Assembly (NCBI GenBank): GCA_963666415.2
Contig: CAXXPD010000003.1
Span: 1,984,001 to 2,048,000 of the forward strand
Direction: 5' to 3'
Length of the DNA: 64,000 bases
DNA from: Bin87 sp963666415
Lineage (GTDB): Bacteria > Chloroflexota > Dehalococcoidia > Lucifugimonadales > UBA3495
Shown here: positions 17,052 through 26,618 of the stretch, one piece after another
Layout of the letters: each line of letters starts with the position of its first letter
Numbering within the stretch: position 1 is the stretch's first letter
Translations under genes and position numbers: made by a program
Notes under the pieces: model-generated
The model's database searches: none
What the model saw: the letters and a program-made list of their open reading frames with translations, nothing else
What the model was told of the DNA's origin: nothing

Positions 17052-18854
17052 TTACCTCGGCTTGATGTACTCGTAGCCGTTGATGTTCCGCAGGTCACGG
17101 TACCGCACGCCTTCGGCCCAAGGCTGAATATTGGGACCAACCGGCCAAACCACGTCAAAGTTGTAGAGTCCGACACCGGTCAGCGCATTGTCGAATATAA
17201 ACGTGGCGATTTCAACGCCCAACACACGACGCTTGGCCGTGTCCACCTGTGCCATGTGCTCAGCAACCTTTTCGTCGAGCCAAGGATGCTCGACGCCGCG
17301 GTTCCATACCGCCTGGTGGTTCAGTTTGGACAACATACCGGAGAAGCCTTGTCCCGGCTCCAAGCGGATGCCACCGGCGTGGCAGGTGGAACCCTGGTAG
17401 TTGCGAGCAATCAGGCTGGGACGCAGGGTGGTGTAGGGAAGGCGCTGGAATTTTACGTCCACGCCAATGTCGGCCCACATAGTGGCAATGGCTTCGCAGG
17501 CTTCCACTTCCACCGGTGCTCCGCGCAGCGACGGGGTTAGCGTAATGTTGAATCCGTCCGGGTAGCCGGCCTCGGCCAAAAGCTCTTTGGCGCGTTCCGG
17601 ATTGTATTCCCATCGCATTTCCGGCGGCAGCCAAGTCTCTTCATATTGGCCAAAGTCCCACAACACCGCCGGACTACCGAAACCGTGCAGGAGCGTATCC
17701 ACAATACCTTGCCGGTCGATAGCGATGGATAGAGCGTTGCGTACTTTGGCCGCCCGCGCCCATTCGTCGGAGTTCAGGTCCGGATCAGCGGACACCCAGG
17801 GCAAGTCCGGATCGTAGCCGGGCTGTTGGTGTTCCGTACCGATACCGACGTAGTATTGGCCGTAGAATGTCAAGGCCGACTCACCGCCGCCAGGCAGCTG
17901 CATGATTTCCGCGCCTTCAACTTCCCGAATCAGGGGAAGGGAATCAAAGGCAATCAAGGTAGTATCCAGATTGCCGGTCTGGAATCCGGCAATCCGAGAC
18001 GATTCTTCCGGGATTTCCCGGAAAATCAGCTCGGCGAAGTGAGGAGTCTTGCGCCAGTGGTCCTGCACGGCTTCCATTCGCCAGAACTCGCCGGTTCGGA
18101 ACTCCACCAAATCCCAGGGGCCGGTCGCTGCGATTTGGCCATTGGCTTCTTCGGCGCCAAGTTCATCAGTCTGCTTCTTGCTAATGATCCAGGTTCCGCT
18201 TCCGCCCGGGCTGGTCAATATCTCGTTGATGGGAACCTCTGACCAAGGTTCTCCGGAATTGACCTCTACCGTGTAATCGTCAATTGCTTTGGCGTGCCCG
18301 TCTTCGTTCTCCCAAATCCCACGGATGTTGGAAGCTCTTGGATGTTTGGAGCCCTGTGCTCCGAACTGTCGCATACTCCAGATGACATCCTCGGCGGTCA
18401 TTTCGCCGTAACCCTTGTGAAACTGGACACCCTCGTTCAAATTGAAAGTCCAAGTTGAACCGTCCTCCGACACCGACCAGCTCTTGGCAAGCATGGCTAT
18501 CGGTTTCAGATCGCTGGAAACCGTCAATATTGATTCACCGATTGGAGCGGATTGCAGAACGAAAATTTGCGGGTTGCCGGTCAAGGCAGGATGACCCATG
18601 AAAGGTCCAAGTTCCTTCTGACCGACTGTAAGGGTGCCCGTCGGCTGCTCCATGGCTGTTGCCGAGGTATCTGCCGGGGCTGCGGAAACCGGAGTGGCGA
18701 CCGCGATTGCCGTTGCTGCCGGCTGTTCCGCCGCTGGTTGACCAGTGGTCGGTTCATCCGTTTGCGCCGCGCCGCCGCACGCAACCACGAGGGCCAGCAG
18801 CAACGGCGCTACGAAAAGGGTTACAATTCTGGGGTTTCTTGGCAAATGACGCAT
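17052..18854 (-). CDS. ABC substrate-binding lipoprotein, SBP_bac_5 family (copy 2)
   Basis: Extracytoplasmic solute-binding protein of the peptide/nickel family, 600 residues from the ATG at 18854. AAGGAG lies 12 nt upstream; an ATG at 18893 would put 13 extra residues before the signal peptide. The signal ends in a lipobox LVVAC, so it should be lipid-anchored at the membrane face. The family block WTFNLNEGVQFHKGYGEMTA is present, as is a late EACEAIATMWADIGVDVKFQ. It is clearly paralogous to the gene at 18897-20714, sharing GNPQIFV, VQFHKGYGEMTAEDV and AGYPDGF-ITLTP-RGAP. The ligand is unknown. Confidence 0.92.
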   Translation of the reverse strand: MRHLPRNPRIVTLFVAPLLLALVVACGGAAQTDEPTTGQPAAEQPAATAIAVATPVSAAPADTSATAMEQPTGTLTVGQKELGPFMGHPALTGNPQIFVLQSAPIGESILTVSSDLKPIAMLAKSWSVSEDGSTWTFNLNEGVQFHKGYGEMTAEDVIWSMRQFGAQGSKHPRASNIRGIWENEDGHAKAIDDYTVEVNSGEPWSEVPINEILTSPGGSGTWIISKKQTDELGAEEANGQIAATGPWDLVEFRTGEFWRMEAVQDHWRKTPHFAELIFREIPEESSRIAGFQTGNLDTTLIAFDSLPLIREVEGAEIMQLPGGGESALTFYGQYYVGIGTEHQQPGYDPDLPWVSADPDLNSDEWARAAKVRNALSIAIDRQGIVDTLLHGFGSPAVLWDFGQYEETWLPPEMRWEYNPERAKELLAEAGYPDGFNITLTPSLRGAPVEVEACEAIATMWADIGVDVKFQRLPYTTLRPSLIARNYQGSTCHAGGIRLEPGQGFSGMLSKLNHQAVWNRGVEHPWLDEKVAEHMAQVDTAKRRVLGVEIATFIFDNALTGVGLYNFDVVWPVGPNIQPWAEGVRYRDLRNINGYEYIKPR

Positions 18855-18896
18855 AAAAACTTCGAACTCCTTAGACCAAAATGTGAATCTCATTTC

Positions 18897-20714
18897 CTAA
18901 TTTTGCCGGTGGCGTATGAACTCGTAACCGTTGATTTGACGAGTGTCGCTTCTGCGAACGTGCTCGGCCCAGGGTTCGATCCGGGGACCGACTGGCCACA
19001 CGGCGTCGATGTTGTAATAGGTGAGGTCGGTGAGAGCGTTATCGAACAGGAACTGTCCGAGCTCGCGTTCCATGGCTTCACGCTTGACCGGGTCAACTTC
19101 CTGCATTGCGAGCCGCATCTCATTATCAGACCAGGCGTGTTCCAGCCCGCGGTTGAACGGATTTTCGCTCAGGTAGCTGCCGAAACCGTCGGCCGGCGTT
19201 GCCAGGGGACCGCCAGCGTGGCAGGTTGCCCCCTGGTAGGTCCGTCCCACCAAGGAGGGGCGAAGCGTGCCGTAGGGAACCCGCCGGAAGTCCACGTCAA
19301 TCCCAATGTCGTTCCACATCTGCGCTATGGCCTCGCAACTTTCCACTTCCTGTGGGGCGCCGCGGATGGCTGGTGTCAGCGTGATGCTGAATCCGTCCGG
19401 GTAGCCGGCTTCCTCCAGCAACTGCCGGGCCCGGTCCGGGTCAAACTCCCAATCTCGCCCATCCAGATAATGCTCAAAGCCACTGAACGAGTGGATGGGC
19501 GTGTTGGTATTCCCGTTGCCGGACAGGATTTCGTCCACCAACGCCTCCCGGTCAACGGCGGTGATCAAGGCCAAGCGGACCTTGCGCGCCCGATCCCATT
19601 CCGGGGACGTGATGTCATCCGTAGGAGATGTCCAGGGCAGTTCCGGGTCATAGCCTGGTCTGGCTTCCACACCTTGGATGGGATACCAGTTTCCATAGAT
19701 CCTGAGGCTCTGCACGATGGCGTTGGGCACCGTCATGAGTTGTGCGCCCTCGACCTTCAGCACTGCCGGGATGGAGTCGTAGCCCATCAGGAAGGTGTCC
19801 AGCTGGCCGGTCTGGAATCCGGCGAGCCTGGAGGATTCCTCGGGAATTTCCCACATGACGAACTCGGCAAACTCAGGAGTGTGCCGCCAATGGTCGCGTA
19901 CGGCAGCCATCTTCCAGAACTCGCCGGTGCGGTGGTCCACGATTTCCCACGGGCCGGTGGCGGCAATCTGCGTGCTGGCTTCGTCAACGCCCAACTCGTC
20001 GGTTTGCTTCTTGCTGGCGATGAAGGTGGAAGCGCCACCCGGCGTCATGTGCCAGCGTTGGGCAATCACGTGAACTAACGGCTTGCCCGTATGCACTTGC
20101 ACGGTGTAGTTGTCGATTATCTGCGAACCTTCGCGCGGCGCCCAGAACGTTTCCAGCTGGCCGGCCCGCGGATGCTTGCTCAATCCCCACTGGCGCATCG
20201 ACCACACCACGTCCTCGGCCGTCATCTCACCGTAGCCCTTGTGAAATTGAACGCCCTTGTTCAACTTGAAGGTCCAGGTCAGGAAGTCGTCGGAAATCTC
20301 CCACGACTCGGCCAGCAAGCCCCGCACATCGTTCCCCTTGTACTCCTGCAACAACCCCTCGCCGATGGGAGCGGTGCCGTGGACGAAGATTTGCGGGTTG
20401 CCCAAATTGCTGGGGTGCAGGAAAAATGGCCCCATTTCCTTGAGGCCCGTGTTCAAGGTTCCAGTAGGTTCGGCGGACGACATGGACTCGCCGGCGTCGG
20501 TGGGCTCTGGCATTGCAGCCGGAGTAGATTCTACGGAAGCTGGCTGAACGGGAACGCCCGTGGCTGCCGCGGCCGGCTGCTCCGGCGCCGCGGCGGTTGG
20601 TGCGCCCGGATTTCCCGGTTGGCTTGAGCTACCGCACCCCACAATCGACGCCAAGATCAGTAATCCAGCTAACCCAGCGGCTAGGCTACTGATGCGATAT
20701 CCACGCTGATTCAT
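18897..20714 (-). CDS. ABC substrate-binding lipoprotein, SBP_bac_5 family (copy 1)
   Basis: The first gene of the importer operon, 605 residues. An N-terminal signal peptide ends in lipobox ASIVGC, followed by a low-complexity Pro/Ala/Ser linker of about 70 residues to GTLNTGLKEMGPF, where the binding domain starts. Family blocks WTFKLNKGVQFHKGYGEMTA, GYPDGFSITLTP and DLTYYNIDAVWPVGPRIEPW are evident. The stop lies 42 bp before the ATG of the second paralogue. Expression presumably starts in the 445-bp gap shared with the divergent GMC oxidoreductase. Peptides, opines or sugar-like solutes are all possible ligands. Confidence 0.93.
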   Translation of the reverse strand: MNQRGYRISSLAAGLAGLLILASIVGCGSSSQPGNPGAPTAAAPEQPAAAATGVPVQPASVESTPAAMPEPTDAGESMSSAEPTGTLNTGLKEMGPFFLHPSNLGNPQIFVHGTAPIGEGLLQEYKGNDVRGLLAESWEISDDFLTWTFKLNKGVQFHKGYGEMTAEDVVWSMRQWGLSKHPRAGQLETFWAPREGSQIIDNYTVQVHTGKPLVHVIAQRWHMTPGGASTFIASKKQTDELGVDEASTQIAATGPWEIVDHRTGEFWKMAAVRDHWRHTPEFAEFVMWEIPEESSRLAGFQTGQLDTFLMGYDSIPAVLKVEGAQLMTVPNAIVQSLRIYGNWYPIQGVEARPGYDPELPWTSPTDDITSPEWDRARKVRLALITAVDREALVDEILSGNGNTNTPIHSFSGFEHYLDGRDWEFDPDRARQLLEEAGYPDGFSITLTPAIRGAPQEVESCEAIAQMWNDIGIDVDFRRVPYGTLRPSLVGRTYQGATCHAGGPLATPADGFGSYLSENPFNRGLEHAWSDNEMRLAMQEVDPVKREAMERELGQFLFDNALTDLTYYNIDAVWPVGPRIEPWAEHVRRSDTRQINGYEFIRHRQN

Positions 20715-21159
20715 ATACGTACCTCTGGGGGCCGTGCCCGCTTGTGCATACTAGCGTCGACCACGGAATCTCGAACCGAGGCCGATGCAAATATATTTAA
20801 TTCGGGATATTATGTTGGACGTTCGTACAATACGGACTTTCCGATCAGCAGAAACTAACCGGTCAGGCCGACTAAAGAATGTACGGGGCAGTCTATGGCG
20901 CACTTTTGGCGATGTCAACATATGGCACATCAATTATCATGGCGACCTACTATTTGCATACGGGATGGAATTGTGATTTGTCTTGCCGGGAGTTAAGCTG
21001 ATCGAAACTAACCGGCACAAGCTCTTGCCCGCAGATCTGCTTCGTCAGAATGAGCGTTGGCGTCAGCCCCGCCACCTCAGGTAGATCTGATCATTGAGGC
21101 TTGAGGGCACGACATTCGCCAGTTGGTAGTCAGATTCGAGAACAGTACGGAGGTTCATC
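20715..21159. promoter_or_regulatory. Divergent intergenic region, ABC operon / GMC gene
   Basis: A 445-bp non-coding gap between oppositely transcribed genes, so both promoters should lie here. An A/T-rich patch at about 20784-20816, rich in ATATTTAA/TTATGTTGG, stands out against the GC-rich surroundings and is the best promoter candidate. A CCTCA/TGAGG inverted pair occurs near 21075-21099. No operator could be assigned to a known regulator. Confidence 0.45.
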
Positions 21160-22707
21160 ATGAAATACGACGTAATCGTAGTTGGCGGTGGTTCCGCTGG
21201 TTGTACCATCGCCAGCCGACTCTCCGAAGACCCGCAGCGTTCTGTGCTGCTCCTGGAGGCTGGTCCGGATTATCCGGAGTTTGAGCAATTGCCCGACGAC
21301 CTGAAACTGGGTAATAACGTTTGGCTGTCCGCTTACGGGCCGCACAACTGGGGCTACACCGCACAGATCACGCCGGAGATGGATGAACTGGTTATCCCCC
21401 GAGGCAAAGCCACCGGCGGCTCCAGCGCGGTGAACGGGCAGGTACTGTTTCGGGGCATCCCCGAGGATTACGACCGCTGGGCGGAATGGGGTAACGACGA
21501 GTGGTCGTTTACCAGAGTATTGCCCTACTTCAACAAGCTGGAGACGGATTTGGACTTCGGCGGGGACGATTTCCACGGTACCGACGGTCCGGTTCCGGTG
21601 CGCCGCGCGCCGCGCAGCGAGTGGCTGCCCCACGCCGTAGCTTTCGAGCAAGGCTGTGTCGACGAGGGCTTTCCCATTGACGAGGACCAGAATCATCCAG
21701 AGTCAACTGGAGTATCGCCCCGGGCCCGCAATACCATCGACGGCGTCCGAATGAGCATGGCTATCAACTACCTCGACATCGCCCGCCACCGTCTGAACCT
21801 CACTATCAGGGGGAGCGTAACCGCCCGGCGCATCTTGTTGGAGGGGCAGCGGGCCGTGGGAGTCGAAGCCGAAAGCGGTGGAGACATCTTCACCGTGGAG
21901 GCCGACGAAATCATAGTGAGCAGCGGGGCCGTCGCGTCGCCCCAGCTTCTGATGCTCTCCGGTGTTGGGCCGGCGGAGCACCTGCGGAGTCTGGGCATAC
22001 CGGTGGTACACGACCTGCCCGGCGTGGGCCAAAACCTGCGCGACCACCCGGCCGCCGGCGCCCTCTACCGCGCCGTTGGCGAAAGGCCCGACGTCCAGGC
22101 GCCGGTTATCCAGGTCGGACTCCGTTATACCGTGGAGGGGTCGAACCTGCGCAACGATATGCAGCTAAGTCCCACGCTGTTGACCAGCGAGCATCGTCCG
22201 GCGCACGTGGTCATCGACGATGAGCTCAACTACATTGGCATGGGCGCCAGTTTGCAGTTGGCCTTGGGCAAGGGCGAGTTGACACTGCAGTCTACCGATC
22301 CCCACGTCCAGCCTCTCCTGAACTACAACTACTACGAGGAAGAAGAGGATCTGAGGCGCATGAGGGAGGCGATACGCCTTGGTGTTCGGATCGCCGAGGG
22401 ACCCCACTTCTCCGACATGCTGTTGGAAAGGGTGATGCCCAGCGACGAAGAGTTGCGGTCGGACGAATTGCTCAACGACTGGCTCCGTCGCAATTCCGGA
22501 ACTTCCCACCATATTTCCGGCACCTGCAAGATGGGCCCCGACTCTGATCCTATGGCCGTGGTCGACCAGCACCTGAAGGTAAAGGGCGTGCAAGGGCTCA
22601 GGGTGGCCGATGCCTCGATTATGCCGGATTGCATCCGCGCTAACACCAACGCTACCACCATTATGATCGGAGAAAAGGTTTCAGATCTCATAAAAGAGGG
22701 ACGCTAA
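21160..22707 (+). CDS. GMC-family FAD oxidoreductase (515 aa)
   Basis: Glucose-methanol-choline oxidoreductase, an FAD-dependent alcohol or sugar dehydrogenase/oxidase. The N-terminal Rossmann motif is VVGGGSAGCTIASRLSE (residues 7-23). GMC signature 1 is in the PRGKATGGSSAVNGQVLFRG region near 83-102, and signature 2 in SSGAVASPQLLMLSGVGP near 250-267. The C-terminal active-site stretch is GTSHHISGTCKMG, with the His pair, and the later ANTNAT supplies the usual Asn. A CGGAGG lies 7 nt before the ATG at 21160. It precedes a VOC gene by 29 bp, probably in one operon. It is paralogous to the gene at 32890-34464. Confidence 0.92.
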   Translation: MKYDVIVVGGGSAGCTIASRLSEDPQRSVLLLEAGPDYPEFEQLPDDLKLGNNVWLSAYGPHNWGYTAQITPEMDELVIPRGKATGGSSAVNGQVLFRGIPEDYDRWAEWGNDEWSFTRVLPYFNKLETDLDFGGDDFHGTDGPVPVRRAPRSEWLPHAVAFEQGCVDEGFPIDEDQNHPESTGVSPRARNTIDGVRMSMAINYLDIARHRLNLTIRGSVTARRILLEGQRAVGVEAESGGDIFTVEADEIIVSSGAVASPQLLMLSGVGPAEHLRSLGIPVVHDLPGVGQNLRDHPAAGALYRAVGERPDVQAPVIQVGLRYTVEGSNLRNDMQLSPTLLTSEHRPAHVVIDDELNYIGMGASLQLALGKGELTLQSTDPHVQPLLNYNYYEEEEDLRRMREAIRLGVRIAEGPHFSDMLLERVMPSDEELRSDELLNDWLRRNSGTSHHISGTCKMGPDSDPMAVVDQHLKVKGVQGLRVADASIMPDCIRANTNATTIMIGEKVSDLIKEGR

Positions 22708-22736
22708 CAAGCGGACGCCCCGGGAGGTTGATGTCA

Positions 22737-23213
22737 ATGGAAGTTGAGTGGATGAACCACACCGGATTCGTGGTGAGCGATATGCAGCGTTCCCTGGCCT
22801 TCTATCGGGACCTGCTGGGTCTAAGTGAGGAACGGGACCAGATTTTGGAGGGAGAGTTCATCTCCGAATTGGTGGGTTACCCAGATGCCCGGTTGCACAT
22901 CGTTTATCTCGGAATAGGGGACCTGCGCCACTCGGTGGAGCTGATCCAATACCTCAACCCACCTGGCGATGCCGTCGACCTCCCCCAGCGACACCAGGTA
23001 GGGGCATCTCACCTGGGCGTGATCGTGGACGACCTAGACGCCTTTTACCGGGAGCTGTCCGGCAAGGGTGTGAGGTTTGTGAGTCCACCGGCGACGCGAC
23101 CCAACCCCGTGTACCCGGCTGCCAGCAAGGGTTGCTATATGCAAGACCCGGACGGCAACTGGCTGGAGTTGCTGGAACGACCCCCGGCTCCAGTCGATAC
23201 CAATCTGGTATAA
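22737..23213 (+). CDS. VOC/glyoxalase-fold protein
   Basis: 158 residues from the ATG at 22737, with GGGAGG 9 nt upstream. In-frame TTG (22728) and ATG (22731) are too close to that site. It starts MEVEWMNHTGFVVSDMQRSL, the VOC strand-helix with a His ligand, has QVGASHLGVIVDDLDAFYRE for the second repeat and ends CYMQDPDGNWLELLERP with the C-terminal Glu ligand. The architecture resembles methylmalonyl-CoA epimerase/glyoxalase relatives. It is likely co-transcribed with the GMC oxidoreductase just upstream, which suggests a shared substrate pathway. Confidence 0.88.
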   Translation: MEVEWMNHTGFVVSDMQRSLAFYRDLLGLSEERDQILEGEFISELVGYPDARLHIVYLGIGDLRHSVELIQYLNPPGDAVDLPQRHQVGASHLGVIVDDLDAFYRELSGKGVRFVSPPATRPNPVYPAASKGCYMQDPDGNWLELLERPPAPVDTNLV

Positions 23214-23240
23214 GAGCGACGGCAGAGGGCCGCCGCACGG

Positions 23241-23561
23241 TCAGCGGTCCAATCCCAGGCGGGTCCGGCACACGTCGTAAACGGCTTCCAGGAATCCGCC
23301 CACGTAGTGCTGGTGGCTAAAGGTGATGCCATGGGCCGAGGCGTCCGACCTGGCGGTTTCGTACAGTTGAACCGCCGCCGCGTTGTGGTAGGGGAACGGA
23401 AGTTGCCCCATGTAGTGCTCGAAGTCGGAAATATCGGCCCAGCCAATCAACTCACCCGTGTCAGATTCGTTCACCGCCCATTGGTCGCCATCGTTCTTGC
23501 CGCGTAACAGCCACCAGGCAGCAATGTCCACTTGCGGCGTTTGTTCTCCGCTTTGGGACAC
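23241..23561 (-). CDS. Small hypothetical protein coupled to an F420-type oxidoreductase
   Basis: 106 residues, start GTG. The GTG overlaps the upstream TAG by one base (TAGTG), implying translational coupling with the oxidoreductase at 23561-24406. No family was recognised. It is a soluble, Trp- and acid-rich protein (WWLLRGKNDGDQWAV, IGWADISDFEHYMGQLPFPY) with a histidine-containing helix (GITFSHQHYVGGFLEAVYDV). It could be an accessory subunit of the oxidoreductase or an unrelated conserved protein. The coupling and sensible composition support a real gene. Confidence 0.65.
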   Translation of the reverse strand: MSQSGEQTPQVDIAAWWLLRGKNDGDQWAVNESDTGELIGWADISDFEHYMGQLPFPYHNAAAVQLYETARSDASAHGITFSHQHYVGGFLEAVYDVCRTRLGLDR

Positions 23562-24406
23562 TAGCCGAACACCTGGTCCGCCAGGCGCTCCAGCTCCGCT
23601 ATTCCTTCGGAACCAGCCTCGGGCGGCAGCGCTACGGTCACGCGGTTGGCCCCGGCCGATTCGTACCCGGCGATGACTTCCCGGTCTGGTGCGACGTTGG
23701 AGACTATTAGCTGAATGGTACTCGGGTCTCTGCCAGCGGCTTCGGCCAGTTCATCCATGGTCGCTCGACCCGCCCTGACTTGCTCTTCCGTCACGCGCAC
23801 CGGCATCCAACCATCGCCCCAGGCCACCACGCGTTTGAACACGTTGGCGGCATAGCCACCCAACAAAACCGGTGGGTGGGGCTTCTGGACCGGTTTGGGC
23901 GAGCACTTCACCAGCGGAAAGTCGAAATAGCGCCCGTGGAACTCGGCTTCGTCCTTGGTCCACAGTTCTTTCATCGCCAGAATCGCTTCCCTGGTCTGTC
24001 CCCAACGGTGTTGGAAATCGCCGCCCATTATTTCGGTTTCTTCCTGTAGCCAACCCGCGCCAATGCCAAACAGGAACCTGCCTCCGGAGAATTTGTCCAA
24101 CGTGGCAATCTGTTTGGCTTGCATGATCGGGTTGTGTTCGGGAACCAGGCTGATGCTGGTACCCAGTTTGATGGTGCTCGTGGCCCCCGACGCCCGGGCC
24201 AGCGCGATAAGCGGGTCGCCGATGTCAGCCATCGAGGGCGGGATCGACCCGTCCGGCGTGCCGCCGTACCGGGAGTTGGTATGCACGGGAACAATCGGGT
24301 GCTCCGGAAGCCAGAAGGATTCAAACCCCAGTTCCTCGGCTCGTTTCGCCAGTTCTGCCGGGTCAACCGAATCGCTGGAAGCCCTGGCCGTAACTCCGAT
24401 ATCCAT
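23561..24406 (-). CDS. LLM-class F420-type oxidoreductase (281 aa)
   Basis: A short luciferase-like oxidoreductase similar in outline to the ~280-residue F420-dependent subfamily. It shows ELGFESFWLPEHPIVPVHT near residue 27, KLGTSISLVPEHNPIMQAKQ near 80, FSGGRFLFGIGAGWLQEE near 108 and HPPVLLGGYAANVFKRVVAW near 178. The motif GAGWLQEE and the short length favour F420H2 over FMNH2, but this is by analogy. It is convergent with the VOC gene and is the first of a coupled pair with the 106-residue hypothetical. The substrate is unknown. Confidence 0.88.
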   Translation of the reverse strand: MDIGVTARASSDSVDPAELAKRAEELGFESFWLPEHPIVPVHTNSRYGGTPDGSIPPSMADIGDPLIALARASGATSTIKLGTSISLVPEHNPIMQAKQIATLDKFSGGRFLFGIGAGWLQEETEIMGGDFQHRWGQTREAILAMKELWTKDEAEFHGRYFDFPLVKCSPKPVQKPHPPVLLGGYAANVFKRVVAWGDGWMPVRVTEEQVRAGRATMDELAEAAGRDPSTIQLIVSNVAPDREVIAGYESAGANRVTVALPPEAGSEGIAELERLADQVFG

Positions 24407-24618
24407 GGTAAACGCCTCCGTAATGAAGATGGCCTGATGGTATCACTTGGGAGCCAAACGTACTATTAACGCTGCGTAGAACACCAGGCCCCGGCCAGCG
24501 TCATCGCTTCGCCCTGGTCCAATAGCTCACCGTCAGTGGGAGCGTACCATCGGCGGGATGAGCCCCTGATTTTAGAAGTATTATGGGATGCTACCTACCA
24601 ATTGCCGGAGATACTCAA

Positions 24619-25158
24619 ATGGGAATTCGCCTGAATCGCGAGATTAAAGCCTATTGTCCAGACTTCAAACCAGTGCGCAGTCTACTGCAAGGTTTGGAGG
24701 CTGTCTTCATCGAGGTGAAACACCAGACCGATTTTTTCTACCACCTGCCGCCCGACGTAAACGTCGCTGGCACAAGGAGGCTCAAGCTCTGTGTCGAGGA
24801 AGGGAAAACGGAGGTCATCTACTACTGTGAGCGCCAGGAAAATGGAGCCAGAACCAGCCAGTTTCAAGTCTGGGAGATAACTGATGCACCGGTCAAGGAA
24901 ATTCTCGACGCTGCCCTGGGTATTCGGGTCATCGTGCACAAGCAACGGGAGTTATGGCGAAAGGACAACGTGGTTTTCAACCTGGACACCGTGGAAGACG
25001 TGGGCCAGATATTCGAGGTTGAAGCGCAGGCTTGGGACAATTGGGATACCGACCGACAGGTACAGGAGTACCGTCGGCTTTTCGGCCCACATCTGAGCCA
25101 GGACATTGTGGGCTCCAATGAGGACTTGGTGCCACATATTCCCCCGCAGCGCTTCTAA
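24619..25158 (+). CDS. CYTH-domain protein (class IV adenylate cyclase-like)
   Basis: 179 residues from the ATG at 24619, which has GGAG about 9 nt upstream; an in-frame ATG at 24583 adds 12 residues. The CYTH superfamily hydrolyses or cyclises triphosphate substrates (adenylate cyclase CyaB, thiamine triphosphatase, tripolyphosphatase). Visible family features are LNREIKAYCPD at the N-terminus, IEVKHQTDFFYH, RLKLCVEEGKTEVIYYCERQ and the C-terminal strands VVFNLDTVEDVGQIFEVEAQ with the metal-binding Glu residues. The classic ExExK is represented by REIKA. Which reaction it performs cannot be decided by eye. It is monocistronic before the MFS gene. Confidence 0.78.
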   Translation: MGIRLNREIKAYCPDFKPVRSLLQGLEAVFIEVKHQTDFFYHLPPDVNVAGTRRLKLCVEEGKTEVIYYCERQENGARTSQFQVWEITDAPVKEILDAALGIRVIVHKQRELWRKDNVVFNLDTVEDVGQIFEVEAQAWDNWDTDRQVQEYRRLFGPHLSQDIVGSNEDLVPHIPPQRF

Positions 25159-25319
25159 GTTGACATCCGAATTACCGCGGAAAACCCCCACCCAGGCCAT
25201 CCCGGAATCTATTACAATCAACGGGTGAGTAATTCTCTGCCCACCTTCAATTCTCCGTTGCGCGGCATCCTCTCGGCCAGCCCTGCACCGTCGAAGAAAA
25301 CTGCCCTCGGAGCCTCGTT

Positions 25320-26582
25320 TTGGTAGCAGCCCGGCCTGACGGTGGGGGCGCTACGTCCTACGTCCGGCGGATATTGGGTCCCTGGCGTGCCTCAAACTTC
25401 CGATGGTACTGGATCAGCTCCGCAACACAAGCCTTCGCCGCAGGGATGCAGTTCCTCGTCCTGGGTTGGTTGGTACTGGAGGTCACCGGCTCCAAAACCC
25501 AGTTTGGATTGGTCCTTTTCCTGTATGGAGTGCCCAACGTAGGCCTGCTGATGGTGGGAGGGATGATCGCCGACAGCATCGACCGCAAGCGGCTGTTGAT
25601 AGCGATTCAGTTCATAGTGGGGGCTGTTATCGCGGTGCTCGCCATGCTTTCGTTGACGGGGGCGATCGCGGTTTGGCACATCTATTTGGCGGCTATTTTC
25701 CTGGGTTCGTTGCAGGCGTTGAATCAACCGGCGCGCGTGGCGATGGTCGCGGACCTGGTGGACCAACGCACGCTGCTGGATGCGGTGGCGCACTTTAACG
25801 CAGCGGTCCACATCGGGAGGATAATCGGCCCGCCGCTGGTTGGGTTGGTTATCGATCATTGGAGTATCAGCGCCGCCCTCGTGATCAACGCATCGTGTTA
25901 CGCGGCGAGCGTTGTCGCCGTTTCCAGAATCCAGACCTCGCCCCGAATTTCAAGGCCGGCCTCCCAACCGATACTGCGGAACTTCGCCGATGGCCTGGTT
26001 CAAATCTGGCGTTCGCCGGTGCTGCTGACGGTCATTGTGCTGGCCTGCTCGTGGGGCGGGTTCGGGATGAGTCATCTGGCGGCCATTCCCGTCTTCGCCA
26101 AAGACCAACTGGACAGCGGCGCTTATGAGGCCGGTTTGCTGTTATTGGCGTCCGGAGTCGGTTCGCTGGTGGGCAACGTCAGCATCACCTTCATGGGCCG
26201 TCGCTGGTTGTACCGGTGGCTGCTGGCCTGCCTGGCGGTATTCTGCGTCGTCCTGACGTTATTCGCGTGGTCGTCCAGTTTCTGGGTTTCGTGGGCATTG
26301 TTCGTGGTGCTGGGCGTCGCGAGCCTGGGCACCGTTTGGCCGCTGGCCACCACCATCCTCCAGTTAGCCGCCCCCGCCGAGGTACGCGGCCGGGTCATGG
26401 GGATTCTCCACTTCACGCCCGGCTTCCATCACCTGGGGGCGCTGCCGTTGGCCGCCGCCGCCGGTTGGATCGGTTGGCCCACTTCCATCAGCATTGCCGC
26501 CGGGCTTTGCCTGCTGGTCACGTGCTGGTTCGGCCTGGGCAGGGCATCAGGCCGGCGGCTGGCTTCATCACCTGGGGCATGA
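25320..26582 (+). CDS. MFS transporter, enterobactin-exporter-like
   Basis: Major facilitator of about 420 residues; TTG at 25320 is the furthest start, and the true start may be a later codon. About eleven to twelve hydrophobic helices are visible. The loop MIADSIDRKRLLIAIQFIVG near residue 80 matches the MFS motif-A position, and QALNQPARVAMVADLVDQRT near 135 is typical of the MFS_3 (EntS-like) exporters. Substrate unknown; drug, siderophore or metabolite export are all possible. It is followed closely by the oppositely oriented broken methyltransferase. Confidence 0.87.
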   Translation: MVAARPDGGGATSYVRRILGPWRASNFRWYWISSATQAFAAGMQFLVLGWLVLEVTGSKTQFGLVLFLYGVPNVGLLMVGGMIADSIDRKRLLIAIQFIVGAVIAVLAMLSLTGAIAVWHIYLAAIFLGSLQALNQPARVAMVADLVDQRTLLDAVAHFNAAVHIGRIIGPPLVGLVIDHWSISAALVINASCYAASVVAVSRIQTSPRISRPASQPILRNFADGLVQIWRSPVLLTVIVLACSWGGFGMSHLAAIPVFAKDQLDSGAYEAGLLLLASGVGSLVGNVSITFMGRRWLYRWLLACLAVFCVVLTLFAWSSSFWVSWALFVVLGVASLGTVWPLATTILQLAAPAEVRGRVMGILHFTPGFHHLGALPLAAAAGWIGWPTSISIAAGLCLLVTCWFGLGRASGRRLASSPGA

Positions 26583-26618
26583 ACAGGACCTGGGGCATAA
26601 GCAGGTCAGCCTGGTTGC

